Source of the DNA: an uncultured SAR116 cluster alpha proteobacterium
GTDB taxonomy: Bacteria; Pseudomonadota; Alphaproteobacteria; Puniceispirillales; Marisalimonadaceae
Length of the DNA: 64,000 nucleotides
NCBI GenBank assembly: GCA_902593735.1
Contig: CACJJL010000006.1
Span: forward strand, 1 to 64,000
Direction of reading: 5' to 3'
This document shows, in pieces, positions 9,929 to 20,630 of the stretch. Every line of letters starts with the position of its first letter. The stretch's first letter is position 1. A program made the position numbers and the translations under genes. The notes beneath the pieces are model-generated. The model was not told where the DNA came from, ran no database searches, and saw only the letters and a list, made by a program, of their open reading frames with translations.

Positions 9929-10844
9929 ATGAACGAGGATGAACAGCCTTATGTAGCTTCAACAACTCAGTCTCGTTTACATCTGTATATCTTTGTGTTG
10001 TTGAAAGACTGCTGTGGCCTAACAATTGTTGTATGGCTCTTAAATCTGCTCCACCAGATAATAAGTGAGTTGCAAAAGCATGGCGCAATGCATGTGGGGT
10101 TGCATGGGATGGCAAGCCCAATTCATACCTGAGATTTTCTACTCTTCTTTGAATAATTCTCGGTGATAATTCTCCACCCCTTTTTCCTAAAAAAAGTGGT
10201 TTATCACCATTAATATCAAATGGACAATGATCTATATATTCTTTAACTCCTTCACAAATTATTGGTAAAAGAGGCACATCTCGATATTTGTTACCTTTAC
10301 CTTTTACTCTTAACCACTCACCACTGGGTGCATCTTTTCTTTTTAAGGATAAAGCCTCACTAATTCTTAAGCCTGACCCATATAATAAAAGTAAAACTGC
10401 CCTGTCACGGAGATTAATCCAGTGATCAGCTTTATTATTCATAATTGAATCTAAAGCCTGTGCAACTAGATTTGAATCTATGGACTTTGGAAATGATCTT
10501 TTAAGCTTTGGACTTTTAAAGATAGACATATCGAGTGAAGAAATAATTTTTTCTTTTATAAGGAATTTGTAAAAATTTTTTAAACTCGATACCTTTCTAG
10601 CAACTGTTGGTCTAGATAATTCTCTTTCAGATAAAACTGACAAAAATTCTCTAAAAATAAATTTATCTGGTGATAAGAATTCATAATTTTTTCCATTACA
10701 AAAATTTGAAAATTCTAATACGTCTCTTTTATATGCGTCTAAAGTATGTTCCTCATAACCACGAATTGTTTCTAGATATTTTATCCATGATAAAATTGTA
10801 TTATTTTCATTTTTATAAATATTTTTTTTGTTCAATTCTTCCAT
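9927..10844 (-). CDS. xerC: tyrosine recombinase XerC
   Basis: A 305-residue tyrosine recombinase. The N-terminal SAM-like DNA-binding domain has HTLDAYKRDVLEF. The catalytic domain has Arg in GSGLRISEAL, Lys in VKGKGNKYRDVPL, His and Arg in HALRHAFATHLL, His in LLGHSSLSTTQRYT and the nucleophile Tyr in that segment. Length and motifs match chromosomal XerC, which resolves chromosome dimers at dif with XerD. Its place beside fsa and priA is a housekeeping context, not a phage one. The start is taken at ATG 10844, 5 bases past the fsa stop; an upstream TTG at 10880 would overlap fsa by 31 bases. Neither has a clear ribosome site. Confidence 0.88.
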   Translation of the reverse strand: MEELNKKNIYKNENNTILSWIKYLETIRGYEEHTLDAYKRDVLEFSNFCNGKNYEFLSPDKFIFREFLSVLSERELSRPTVARKVSSLKNFYKFLIKEKIISSLDMSIFKSPKLKRSFPKSIDSNLVAQALDSIMNNKADHWINLRDRAVLLLLYGSGLRISEALSLKRKDAPSGEWLRVKGKGNKYRDVPLLPIICEGVKEYIDHCPFDINGDKPLFLGKRGGELSPRIIQRRVENLRYELGLPSHATPHALRHAFATHLLSGGADLRAIQQLLGHSSLSTTQRYTDVNETELLKLHKAVHPRS

Positions 10845-10849
10845 AAATT

Positions 10850-11503
10850 TTACAAAATTGATTGTCCTGTTTTTTCCCAATCGGTTAGAAAGTCTGATAA
10901 GCCTTTGTCAGTTAATGGATGGTTATACATAGCTTTTAAAAATTTAGGTGGCACTGTAGCAATATCTGCACCTAACTTAGCGGAATCTACAATATCTTGA
11001 ACACTTCTTATTGAGGCAGCAAGAACTTTTGTTTCAAATCCATGAACATCGTAGATCTCATAAATCTCAGAGATTAAATTCATGCCATCGGCACCAATGT
11101 CATCTAATCTTCCAATAAAAGGAGATATAAATGTAGCGCCTGCTTTTGCAGCTAAAAGGGCTTGAGCTGCACTAAAACATAAGGTGACATTAACCATAAT
11201 ACCATCGTCAGAAAATGTTCTACACGCTCTTAAACCGTCAAATGTTAGAGGAACTTTAATTGCAACATTTTGAGCAATTGAAGAGAGTTTTTTACCTTCT
11301 AATAAAATGCTATCAAAATCTGTTGCTGTGACCTCAGCGCTCACTGGTCCTGACACTTCATTGCAAATTTCTTCAATAGTACTAATTATATTTCTGCCAG
11401 ATTTAGCTATTAATGATGGGTTAGTAGTAACACCATCAATTAATCCAGTAATATTTAATGACTTAATCTCATCTATTTCAGCAGTGTCTATAAATAATTG
11501 CAT
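10850..11503 (-). CDS. fsa: transaldolase / fructose-6-phosphate aldolase family protein
   Basis: A 217-residue short transaldolase (TalC/MipB group), a TIM barrel. The opening [16 protein letters not shown] has D6, and [13 protein letters not shown] follows. The Schiff-base lysine is K83 in [28 protein letters not shown] and [21 protein letters not shown] are the phosphate-side motifs. It transfers a dihydroxyacetone unit between sugar phosphates in the pentose phosphate pathway, or cleaves fructose 6-phosphate. Members of this size that sit beside priA in alphaproteobacteria are usually called transaldolase. It is divergent from priA and leads a minus pair with xerC. Confidence 0.88.
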   Translation of the reverse strand: MQLFIDTAEIDEIKSLNITGLIDGVTTNPSLIAKSGRNIISTIEEICNEVSGPVSAEVTATDFDSILLEGKKLSSIAQNVAIKVPLTFDGLRACRTFSDDGIMVNVTLCFSAAQALLAAKAGATFISPFIGRLDDIGADGMNLISEIYEIYDVHGFETKVLAASIRSVQDIVDSAKLGADIATVPPKFLKAMYNHPLTDKGLSDFLTDWEKTGQSIL

Positions 11504-11618
11504 CCCATATCCTTTGAACTTTTTTGAAGTTTAAACATTTCATTAATCATAATTTATAATACACTATTTTAAAATTATAACTATATTTAGCTTTAAACTT
11601 ATTTCATAAAGATAGTAA

Positions 11619-13853
11619 ATGAAAAATGTAAATTCAAAAGAAGTGTCTGTTTTAGTAAGTGGGCCTTTCAACGAACCATTTGACTACATTTTAAATGATA
11701 AAAATATCAATTTAAGTGTTGGTCAAATCGTATTAGTTCCTTTTGGAAAAAGACAAATTGTTGGTATAATTATGGGTGATGGTACAAAAACCATACCTAA
11801 AATAAAATTGAAAAAAGTTCTTCAAGTTTATGATCTTGAACCAATACCGAAACCTTCAATTGAATTAATGAACTTTTTAGCAAGTTGGTATTGTGTATTC
11901 AGAGGATTGGTTTTAAAAATGATACTATCTCCAATAGAAGCTATTACCTCTCCAGATTATGAAAAAGTTTATAAAAGTAATTTTCTAAATGAAAATGAAA
12001 TAAATGAATTTAAAGAAATTAAAATTACCAACAAACGTAAATTAGTTTTAGATTTTCTATCAAATTTAAACACAGAAAAATCACAATATTCTATAACAAA
12101 ACATACGGGTGTTTCAAAAGCAATTTTGAAGGATATGGTCCAAAAAAACTTAATTCTAGAAAGGAAAGTCGTCAAAAAAGCTAATTTAGTTTCTAATTAT
12201 TTAAAAAATTCTGAAGAAAATAAAAAAAATTATGATTTTTTAAATTTAGAACAAAAACTTGCAGTAGATAAAATCAATGCTTCTATTATTAATTCAAAAT
12301 CAGATTGTTTTCTTCTTGATGGCGTCCCTGGTGCTGGTAAAACTGAAACTTACTTTGAAACAGTTAGGACATGTCTAGATCAGGGCAAGCAAGCACTAAT
12401 TTTACTCCCAGAAATAGTTTTGACCTCAGATTGGGAAAAAAGATTTTTCGATAAATTTTCTTTTGCTCCACTAGTTTGGAACTCTGAAATAACAATGAAA
12501 AAAAAGAAAAAAATTTGGTCATCTGCATTAAATGGCTCAGCTAAGGTTATTGTAGGAGCAAGATCAGCACTTATGGTACCTATTTTGAATTTAGGTTTAG
12601 TAATAGTTGATGAAGAACATGAGCAAGCTTTTAAACAAGAAGAAAATATTCGGTATAATGCAAGAGACATGGCTATCTACAGATCTACAAGATCTTCAGC
12701 TCCAATAGTTTTAGCCTCTGCAACACCGTCTTTAGAAACATTTTACAATGCAAAAAATGGTAAATATATTCATTTAACTTTGCCAAAAAGAGCAACTGGT
12801 GCAACTCTACCTGATATTAAACTTGTTGATTTAAGTGTTTTCCCACCAGATAAAGGAAAATGGCTGTCTCCCTTACTTATAGGTGAAATAGAAAGTAAAT
12901 TAAAAAAGAAAGAACAGAGTTTACTATTTTTAAACAGAAGAGGTTATGCGCCATTATCAATTTGCAATTCATGTGGAGATAAAATTAAGTGTGTGAATTG
13001 TGATACTTGGCTAGTTGAACATAGATCAAGAAAAATATTAGTTTGTCATCATTGTGGATATTCAAGAATATTTGAAAATCTTTGTAAGAAATGTGGTGTC
13101 GAAGGTCAGATTAAAGCTTGTGGCCCTGGAGTTGAGCGTATTGAAGAAGAAATTAAAGAAACTTTTCCTCAGGCGAGATTAATAGTTTTATCAAGTGATA
13201 CTATGAATAATCATAAAATACTTAATGATACAGTTGAAAAAATAAAAAATAGTAGAGTAGATATTATTATTGGAACTCAGATGATTGCTAAGGGGCATGA
13301 TTTTCCAAATTTAAAATTGGTTGGTATTGTAGATAGTGATGTTGGATTGTCTGGTGGTGATTTAAGAGCATCAGAGAGAACTTTTCAGGTTTTACAACAA
13401 GTATCAGGAAGGTCAGGCAGACATTCAAAAAAAGAAGAAGGTAAAGGCGTTGTTCTGATTCAGACTTATGACATTAAAAACACAATTATTAATGCTATTG
13501 CCAAAAACAATCGAAATGAATTTTTTGATAAAGAGTTAATCTCAAGAAAAAACGCCAATATGCCTCCTTTTGGTAGGCTAGCATCTATAATATTATCATC
13601 TAGATTAGAAAGAAAATTAGAGATGTTTTCATCAGAATTATTGAAATCTGCTCCATTATTTAAAAATGTTAAGATTTTTGGGCCTGCTCCAGCACCTATA
13701 TATTTTTTGAGAGGAAGATTTAGAAGAAGGTTTTTAATAAAATCTGATAAAAATGTGAATATTCAAGATGTAATATTGAATTGGACAAGAAAAATCAATA
13801 TACCAAAGAATATTAAATTAACTATAGACATTGATCCATTTTCTTTTATGTAA
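11619..13853 (+). CDS. priA: primosomal protein N' (replication restart helicase PriA)
   Basis: A 744-residue superfamily 2 helicase. The N-terminal DNA-binding domain (about 1-110) has VLVPFGKRQIVGI; Walker A is GVPGAGKT at 235-242; the DEEH box is in VIVDEEHEQAFKQEEN; GARSAL and ASATPSLET are helicase motifs. A zinc-binding insert follows, with paired cysteines in CNSCGDKIKCVNC and CHHCGYSRIFENLCKKC. The C-terminal half has IIGTQMIAKGHDFPNLKLVG and QQVSGRSGRH. It reloads DnaB at stalled forks. Full length. It is divergent from fsa and stands 94 bases ahead of atpH, a common alphaproteobacterial order. No strong ribosome site is visible. Confidence 0.96.
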   Translation: MKNVNSKEVSVLVSGPFNEPFDYILNDKNINLSVGQIVLVPFGKRQIVGIIMGDGTKTIPKIKLKKVLQVYDLEPIPKPSIELMNFLASWYCVFRGLVLKMILSPIEAITSPDYEKVYKSNFLNENEINEFKEIKITNKRKLVLDFLSNLNTEKSQYSITKHTGVSKAILKDMVQKNLILERKVVKKANLVSNYLKNSEENKKNYDFLNLEQKLAVDKINASIINSKSDCFLLDGVPGAGKTETYFETVRTCLDQGKQALILLPEIVLTSDWEKRFFDKFSFAPLVWNSEITMKKKKKIWSSALNGSAKVIVGARSALMVPILNLGLVIVDEEHEQAFKQEENIRYNARDMAIYRSTRSSAPIVLASATPSLETFYNAKNGKYIHLTLPKRATGATLPDIKLVDLSVFPPDKGKWLSPLLIGEIESKLKKKEQSLLFLNRRGYAPLSICNSCGDKIKCVNCDTWLVEHRSRKILVCHHCGYSRIFENLCKKCGVEGQIKACGPGVERIEEEIKETFPQARLIVLSSDTMNNHKILNDTVEKIKNSRVDIIIGTQMIAKGHDFPNLKLVGIVDSDVGLSGGDLRASERTFQVLQQVSGRSGRHSKKEEGKGVVLIQTYDIKNTIINAIAKNNRNEFFDKELISRKNANMPPFGRLASIILSSRLERKLEMFSSELLKSAPLFKNVKIFGPAPAPIYFLRGRFRRRFLIKSDKNVNIQDVILNWTRKINIPKNIKLTIDIDPFSFM

Positions 13854-13865
13854 AATTAATATAAT

Positions 13866-13894
13866 TTGATACCCTTGTTACTTGCAATGATATT
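13866..13894 (+). promoter_or_regulatory. candidate promoter of the atpHAGDC operon
   Basis: TTGATA (13866-13871) and GATATT (13889-13894) are separated by 17 bases in the priA-atpH gap, 53 bases before the atpH start. It is a reasonable but not consensus sigma-70 pair; read-through from priA is an alternative. Confidence 0.35.
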
Positions 13895-13947
13895 AATGCT
13901 GTGGTAGCTATCCATAATATTTTATTTACTTAAAAGGAAGTATAAAA

Positions 13948-14499
13948 ATGAGCGTTTCATCTGGTTTGTCAGGTAGATATGCTAAAGCTATATTCAAGTT
14001 GGCTGAAGAAAAAAAGATTTTAACAAAAATAGTTGACGACTTTGTAGGACTTCAAAAGTTGCTTAAAGAGAGTGATTATTTGTCAAATTTAATCAAGTCA
14101 CCCGCTATATCTAAATCTGATAAACAAAATTCAATACTTAAAATTTTAATTAAAGCCAAAGCCCAAAAATTAACCATAAAATTTTTTGGAACTTTAGGAA
14201 ATAATGGAAGATTAATACTAATTAACGAAGTAATTGAAGACTTTTTATCAGAAGTATCTAGAATTAATGGTGAGGTTAAAGCTGAAGTAACGTCATCATT
14301 TGCACTTGACACGAATCAAAAAAAGAAAGTTGTATCAGCAATTTCAGATGCAACGGGTATACAAAAAATAATTTTATCAACAAGCATTGATGAAAGTTTA
14401 ATTGGAGGCCTTATTGTTAAAATAGGCTCCAAAATGATAGATAACTCATTAAAAACTAAATTAAATAGACTTGAAATAGCTATGAGAGGAACAAACTAA
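13948..14499 (+). CDS. atpH: ATP synthase F1 delta subunit
   Basis: A 183-residue delta/OSCP subunit, the peripheral-stalk protein linking the alpha3beta3 head to the b subunits. Visible family segments are [16 protein letters not shown] at the N-terminus and [29 protein letters not shown] at the C-terminus. The ATG follows AAAAGGAAG. Its stop overlaps the atpA start by one base (TAATGG), so translation is coupled. It opens an atpHAGDC operon of F1 genes only. Confidence 0.95.
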   Translation: MSVSSGLSGRYAKAIFKLAEEKKILTKIVDDFVGLQKLLKESDYLSNLIKSPAISKSDKQNSILKILIKAKAQKLTIKFFGTLGNNGRLILINEVIEDFLSEVSRINGEVKAEVTSSFALDTNQKKKVVSAISDATGIQKIILSTSIDESLIGGLIVKIGSKMIDNSLKTKLNRLEIAMRGTN

Positions 14500-16034
14500 T
14501 GGATATTCGTGCAGCAGAAATATCAACAATATTAAAAGATCAGATTGAAAATTTTGGCGCTGATGCTGAAGTTACAGAAGTTGGTAAGGTCTTATCAGTA
14601 GGAGATGGAATTGCGCGTGTCTATGGGCTTGATCAGATACAAGCAGGTGAAATGGTAGAATTTCCTGGTGGTATTGCTGGTATGGCATTGAACCTAGAAA
14701 GAGATAATGTCGGTGTAGTTATATTTGGTAGTGACAAAACAATTAAAGAAGGCGATGTTGTCAAAAGAACAGGTTCTATAGTTGACGTTCCAATAGGTAA
14801 AGGTCTTTTAGGAAGAGTTGTTGATGCACTTGGCAACCCTATAGACGGGAAAGGAGCTCTTAAAAACGTAAAAAGATCAAGGGTTGAGACGAAAGCTCCA
14901 GGTATTATGCCAAGAGAATCAGTAAGTGAACCTATGCAAACTGGATTAAAGGCAATAGATTCACTTATACCTGTGGGAAGAGGGCAAAGAGAGCTTATTA
15001 TTGGAGATAGGCAAACTGGTAAAACAGCTATTGCGATAGATACTTTTTTAAATCAAAAAAGTACTAATGATAAGGCTGGTAATGACGATACTAAGAAACT
15101 ATTTTGTATATATGTAGCAGTTGGTCAAAAAAGATCTACAGTAGCGCAAATTGTTAAAACTTTAGAAGAAAGAGGAGCATTAGGGTATTCGATAGTTGTA
15201 GCAGCTACAGCATCTGACCCAGCTCCTATGCAATTTCTTGCACCTTATTCTGCTGCTGCTATGGGAGAATTTTTTAGAGATAATGGAATGCACGCCGTTA
15301 TTGTTTATGATGACTTATCAAAACAAGCAGTTGCCTACAGACAAATGTCTCTGCTTTTAAGGAGACCTCCCGGAAGAGAAGCATACCCAGGTGATGTTTT
15401 TTATTTACATTCTCGTTTGCTTGAAAGAGCTGCTAAATTAAATGATGAAAATGGATCTGGATCTTTAACAGCTCTTCCAATCATTGAAACACAAGGTGGC
15501 GACGTTTCTGCATTTATTCCAACTAATGTTATTTCAATTACAGATGGTCAAATTTTTCTAGAAACAGAGTTGTTTTATAAAGGTATAAGACCGGCTGTTA
15601 ATGTTGGATTATCAGTTTCCAGAGTTGGCTCGGCCGCTCAAATTAAAGCCATGAAGCAAGTTGCTGGCACCATTAAATTAGACCTTGCACAATATCGAGA
15701 AATGGCTGCTTTTGCCCAATTTGCTTCTGATATGGATGCTTCAACTAGACAACTTTTATCAAGAGGAGAAAGGTTAACTGAATTACTAAAACAACCTCAA
15801 TATTCTCCAATGGATGTTGAAGAGCAAGTTGCTGTAATTTTTGCTGGAGTTAAAGGATACTTAGATCAAATCCCAACACAAAAAATTGGTGAGTTTGAAC
15901 AGTCACTTATCCAAAAACTAAATGCTAAAGGCTCTAATATTTTAGAATCAATAAGTAAAGATAAATCTATTTCAGATGATACTGAAAAAGCTCTCAAAGA
16001 AATACTAGACGAATTAGTAAAGAATTTTGCTTAG
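14499..16034 (+). CDS. atpA: ATP synthase F1 alpha subunit
   Basis: A 511-residue non-catalytic nucleotide-binding subunit of the F1 head. The beta-barrel domain (1-95) has [22 protein letters not shown] split by the usual loop; Walker A is GDRQTGKT at 169-176; [19 protein letters not shown] and [20 protein letters not shown] segments follow; the arginine-finger region is [14 protein letters not shown]. Length is normal. It starts within the atpH stop codon and is followed 26 bases later by atpG. Confidence 0.98.
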   Translation: MDIRAAEISTILKDQIENFGADAEVTEVGKVLSVGDGIARVYGLDQIQAGEMVEFPGGIAGMALNLERDNVGVVIFGSDKTIKEGDVVKRTGSIVDVPIGKGLLGRVVDALGNPIDGKGALKNVKRSRVETKAPGIMPRESVSEPMQTGLKAIDSLIPVGRGQRELIIGDRQTGKTAIAIDTFLNQKSTNDKAGNDDTKKLFCIYVAVGQKRSTVAQIVKTLEERGALGYSIVVAATASDPAPMQFLAPYSAAAMGEFFRDNGMHAVIVYDDLSKQAVAYRQMSLLLRRPPGREAYPGDVFYLHSRLLERAAKLNDENGSGSLTALPIIETQGGDVSAFIPTNVISITDGQIFLETELFYKGIRPAVNVGLSVSRVGSAAQIKAMKQVAGTIKLDLAQYREMAAFAQFASDMDASTRQLLSRGERLTELLKQPQYSPMDVEEQVAVIFAGVKGYLDQIPTQKIGEFEQSLIQKLNAKGSNILESISKDKSISDDTEKALKEILDELVKNFA

Positions 16035-16060
16035 AGAATTAAAAAAAAGGATTAGGTTAA

Positions 16061-16933
16061 ATGCCTTCACTAAAAGATCTTAAAAATAGAATTGGTTCAG
16101 TCAAGTCTACACAAAAGATTACATCAGCAATGAAGATGGTTGCTGCAGCTAAATTACGTAAGGCTCAAGAGCAGGCATTAGCCTCGAGACCATATACTTC
16201 TCTAATGGACAAAGTTGTGTTCAAAATTTCTTCTAAAGCAATTGGAAACTCTATAGATCTTCTAAGGGGAAAAGAAGAAATTAAAACTCATTTATTGGTT
16301 GTTTTTTCTGCAGATAGAGGTTTATGTGGTGGTTTTAATGGTTCTATATCGAGGACAGTCAGATCTGAAATTAATAAACTTAAAGACAACGGAATAAGTG
16401 TTAAATTACTAATGGTAGGAAAAAAATCCGCTGATGCTCTTAGTAGAGAATTTGCCGATTTGTTTGTTGAAAAAATTGATGGAAATTCAGCAAGACCTGA
16501 TTATTCAGATGCTGAAATTTTGGCTAAAAAGATAATTGATTTATTTGAAAATAACGAATTTGGTGTATGTAAAGTAATATTTAATAAATTTGTCTCTGCA
16601 ATTACTCAAGAAGTTACTTTTAAATCTCTTATTCCAGTTGAAGTAAAAAATAGTGAGATGGAAGAGAATGATCCAGGCTCAATATATGAATTCGAACCAA
16701 GCGAAGAAGAAATATTGAATCATATATTACCTCGTAATTTAGCCACTCAATTATATAGTTCTCAAATTGAAAGTACAGCAAGTGAACTCGCTGCTAGAAT
16801 GACTGCAATGGATAATGCTACTAGAAATGCTGGGGAGATGATAGAAAATTTAACCTTGCAATACAATAGAACAAGACAAGCTGTCATTACAAAAGAATTA
16901 ATTGAAATTATATCAGGTGCAGAGGCCTTATAA
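16061..16933 (+). CDS. atpG: ATP synthase F1 gamma subunit
   Basis: A 290-residue central-stalk subunit that rotates inside the alpha3beta3 head. The N-terminal helix MPSLKDLKNRIGSVKSTQKI and the C-terminal helix with SELAARMTAMDNATRNAGEM and LTLQYNRTRQAVITKELIEI are the coiled-coil shaft. The central Rossmann-like part has SADRGLCGGFNGSI. ATG follows AAAGGATTAGGTTAA. It lies between atpA and atpD in the usual order. Confidence 0.97.
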   Translation: MPSLKDLKNRIGSVKSTQKITSAMKMVAAAKLRKAQEQALASRPYTSLMDKVVFKISSKAIGNSIDLLRGKEEIKTHLLVVFSADRGLCGGFNGSISRTVRSEINKLKDNGISVKLLMVGKKSADALSREFADLFVEKIDGNSARPDYSDAEILAKKIIDLFENNEFGVCKVIFNKFVSAITQEVTFKSLIPVEVKNSEMEENDPGSIYEFEPSEEEILNHILPRNLATQLYSSQIESTASELAARMTAMDNATRNAGEMIENLTLQYNRTRQAVITKELIEIISGAEAL

Positions 16934-16938
16934 TATAA

Positions 16939-18390
<1,452 letters not shown>

Positions 18391-18419
18391 CAGTTTAAAT
18401 GTTTTGGGGTGATTTATAA

Positions 18420-18818
18420 ATGGCAGAAACAACTAATCTAGAGGTAGTAACACCCTCATCTAAAATACTATCTGAACCTGTGGAAATGGTTGTTGTACCA
18501 GGATCAGACGGACAAATTGGTGCCCTCCCAAGACATTCCAAAATTATATCTGGTTTAGATAGAGGCTTAGTAGATATTTTTAAAGATAATAAAATTTCAT
18601 CGCAGATAATGATAGATGGTGGAATAGTTGAAATAAATGAAACGTCAGTTACAATATTGGCAGAAAGAGCAGAAAAAATTGACAAGGCTAATAAACAAGT
18701 CCTTGAAGAAAAACTTCTAACTTTTCAGTCTCAAGAAAATCATAACGACCAAAATATTGCAGATCTTGCAGTAAAAAATTCTTCTTTTATTAAAGCTGTT
18801 TTAGATAAAATAGGTTAA
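18420..18818 (+). CDS. atpC: ATP synthase F1 epsilon subunit
   Basis: A 132-residue epsilon subunit: an N-terminal beta sandwich (LEVVTPSSKILSEPVEMVVVPGSDGQIGALPRH split by loops) and a short C-terminal helical part with AERAEKIDKANKQVLEEKL. It links gamma to the c-ring and can inhibit ATP hydrolysis. It ends the F1 operon; its stop is one base from the end of the convergent amidase gene. No separate terminator is visible between them. Confidence 0.93.
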   Translation: MAETTNLEVVTPSSKILSEPVEMVVVPGSDGQIGALPRHSKIISGLDRGLVDIFKDNKISSQIMIDGGIVEINETSVTILAERAEKIDKANKQVLEEKLLTFQSQENHNDQNIADLAVKNSSFIKAVLDKIG

Positions 18819-18819
18819 T

Positions 18820-20109
18820 TTATCTCTGCAACACTTTTTCTATTTCAGAACTTATATTCAAAAGACAATCATCTTCATTTGTTTTTGCGTTTAACATGAT
18901 TCCTATAGGTTTTTTATTTTCAAAATAAGGTATAGAAACACTACAACCATTCATATAGTTAGCCAGAGATGTGTTTCTTAAAGATACTAAATTTACTTCA
19001 TCATAGAATTCACTATCTTTACATTTTTCTAATAAGGGTGGTTTTATTGTTACAGTTGGCATAATTAAAAAATTATTTTTTAAAAATTCATTAAATTCTT
19101 CGATTAAATTTTTTCTTATTTTTTTTAATAAATTATATTCAACAGCTGTAACTACAATTGCTCTTTCTATCCGTCTTAATACATTTGGATCAATTAAATG
19201 TTTTTTTTCATTATATAAATAAAAATACTCTGTTGCGCACTCCACTGATGCAAATTGCCATATTGGTACTTTTTTGTATAAATCTAAAACTGGTACATCC
19301 ATTTCAATAACTTCGTATCCACTTTTAGTAATTTTATTTATGGCGCAATCAAAAGCAACTTTAATTTCAGTATCTATATCTTCAAATCCAAAGTTAGAAG
19401 GAATTATAAATTTAAGATTTTTATTTTCTAATTTTTCTTGTTTAATATATATCTTTCTTTTCATCGCTTGGTATCCAAGTTCACAAAGTTCTATGTTTTT
19501 TGCCATTAATCCAACACTATCTAGGCTAGAGGAAAGTGTAAGGATACCATCTCTTGAAATGCTATCTTGTGTTGGTTTAAATCCTGTAATTCCTACGAAA
19601 GCAGCGGGTATCCTTGTTGAGCCACCTGTATCTGTTCCAACAGCTATGTCAGACAAATCTAATGCAACTGACACAGCCCCACCAGATGTTGATCCACCTG
19701 GAACAGCACCAGGATATAAAGGATTATCTGGAGTTCCATAATGAGGATTTATACCTAAACCTGAATAGGCAAGTTCGGTCATATTTGTATGTCCAAGTAG
19801 TAAACCACCAGCTTTTCTAATATTAGAAATACATTCTGCATCGTTTAAACAAATATCACGTTTCAGAAATTTTGTTCCTCCTCTAGTGTGATACCCTTTT
19901 ACGTCAAATAAATCTTTTACAGATATTATTAATCCTTTCAATGATCCACTTTTAAGTTGATTTATTTTATTAAGCTGTTCTTCAAAATCTTTTTCAAAAA
20001 GTTCAGTAAATATATTTTCAAATTTTTTAGGGTTGTTTTTAAATTTTGTTAGAATTTTAAAAGCTTTATTAACAAGTTTATTATTATTTGAGTTAATTTC
20101 TTTTTTCAT
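18820..20109 (-). CDS. amidase signature family protein
   Basis: A 429-residue amidase, unrelated in detail to the other two in the window. Lysine lies in LKGLIISVKDLFDVKG, cis-serine in AVGTDTGGSTRIPAAF and nucleophile serine in PGAVPGGSTSGGAVSVAL. The GGTKFL and SIPYFENKKPIGIML segments are typical. Substrate unknown. The start is set at ATG 20109; a GTG at 20115 overlaps the rppH stop (GTGA) and would also allow coupled translation. It is the last gene of the minus housekeeping run, convergent with atpC. Its linkage to rppH looks incidental. Confidence 0.83.
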   Translation of the reverse strand: MKKEINSNNNKLVNKAFKILTKFKNNPKKFENIFTELFEKDFEEQLNKINQLKSGSLKGLIISVKDLFDVKGYHTRGGTKFLKRDICLNDAECISNIRKAGGLLLGHTNMTELAYSGLGINPHYGTPDNPLYPGAVPGGSTSGGAVSVALDLSDIAVGTDTGGSTRIPAAFVGITGFKPTQDSISRDGILTLSSSLDSVGLMAKNIELCELGYQAMKRKIYIKQEKLENKNLKFIIPSNFGFEDIDTEIKVAFDCAINKITKSGYEVIEMDVPVLDLYKKVPIWQFASVECATEYFYLYNEKKHLIDPNVLRRIERAIVVTAVEYNLLKKIRKNLIEEFNEFLKNNFLIMPTVTIKPPLLEKCKDSEFYDEVNLVSLRNTSLANYMNGCSVSIPYFENKKPIGIMLNAKTNEDDCLLNISSEIEKVLQR

Positions 20110-20111
20110 AA

Positions 20112-20630
20112 TCACTTACGAAAGTTAGAAGCGTTAAAGTTATTGATTATTGGTAAAAAAATTTCATTAATTTTTTTATATACATTTTTTTTAAATGAAA
20201 TTGCCTTTTCAGGCAAGAATTTAGGATTAAGCCAAGTCCAGTCTTTAAATTCCGGATTATTAGTATTTATATCTATTTCTTTATCTTTGCCTATAAAGTG
20301 AAATAAAAGCCATCTTTGAGTTTGTCCCCTATATTTGCCATTCCAAAGATTGTCTGCCAATGGTAAAGGTATGTCATAATTTATCCATTCTGGATATTCA
20401 CTAACATATTCTACGTTAATTATACTTGTTTCTTCTCTTAGTTCTCTATATCCAGCTTCAATAGGTAATTCTCCGTCGTCAATTCCTCCTTGAGGCAATT
20501 GCCATGCTTCTGCTTTATTATCTAGTCTTTGTCCACAAAAAACATTACCATTTTTATTAAAAACCATTAAACCTACACACGAGCGATAAGGTCTTTCTAT
20601 AAGTGGGATTTTATTTTTTATAATATTCAA
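20112..20630 (-). CDS. rppH: RNA pyrophosphohydrolase (Nudix)
   Basis: A 172-residue Nudix hydrolase. YRSCVGLMVFNKNGNVFCGQ and AWQLPQGGIDDGE lead into the Nudix box, GGIDDGELPIEAGYRELREE, which keeps the catalytic REx2EE but has Ser in place of the usual Gly after it (ETSI). WLLFHFIGKDKEID and PEFKDWTWL are RppH traits. It removes pyrophosphate from mRNA 5' ends to start decay, or hydrolyses dinucleoside polyphosphates. The start is a TTG whose last bases overlap the ctpA stop (TTGA), with no ribosome site, so translation probably depends on coupling to ctpA. Confidence 0.88.
   Translation of the reverse strand: MNIIKNKIPLIERPYRSCVGLMVFNKNGNVFCGQRLDNKAEAWQLPQGGIDDGELPIEAGYRELREETSIINVEYVSEYPEWINYDIPLPLADNLWNGKYRGQTQRWLLFHFIGKDKEIDINTNNPEFKDWTWLNPKFLPEKAISFKKNVYKKINEIFLPIINNFNASNFRK

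Noticed and set aside
9927..10844. xerC as a phage or island integrase
   Set aside because: Length, motifs and the fsa-priA-atp context are those of chromosomal XerC; no attachment site or phage gene is nearby.
19274..19741. 155-residue plus-strand frame opposite the amidase
   Set aside because: Shadow of the amidase gene; no start signal and no domain.
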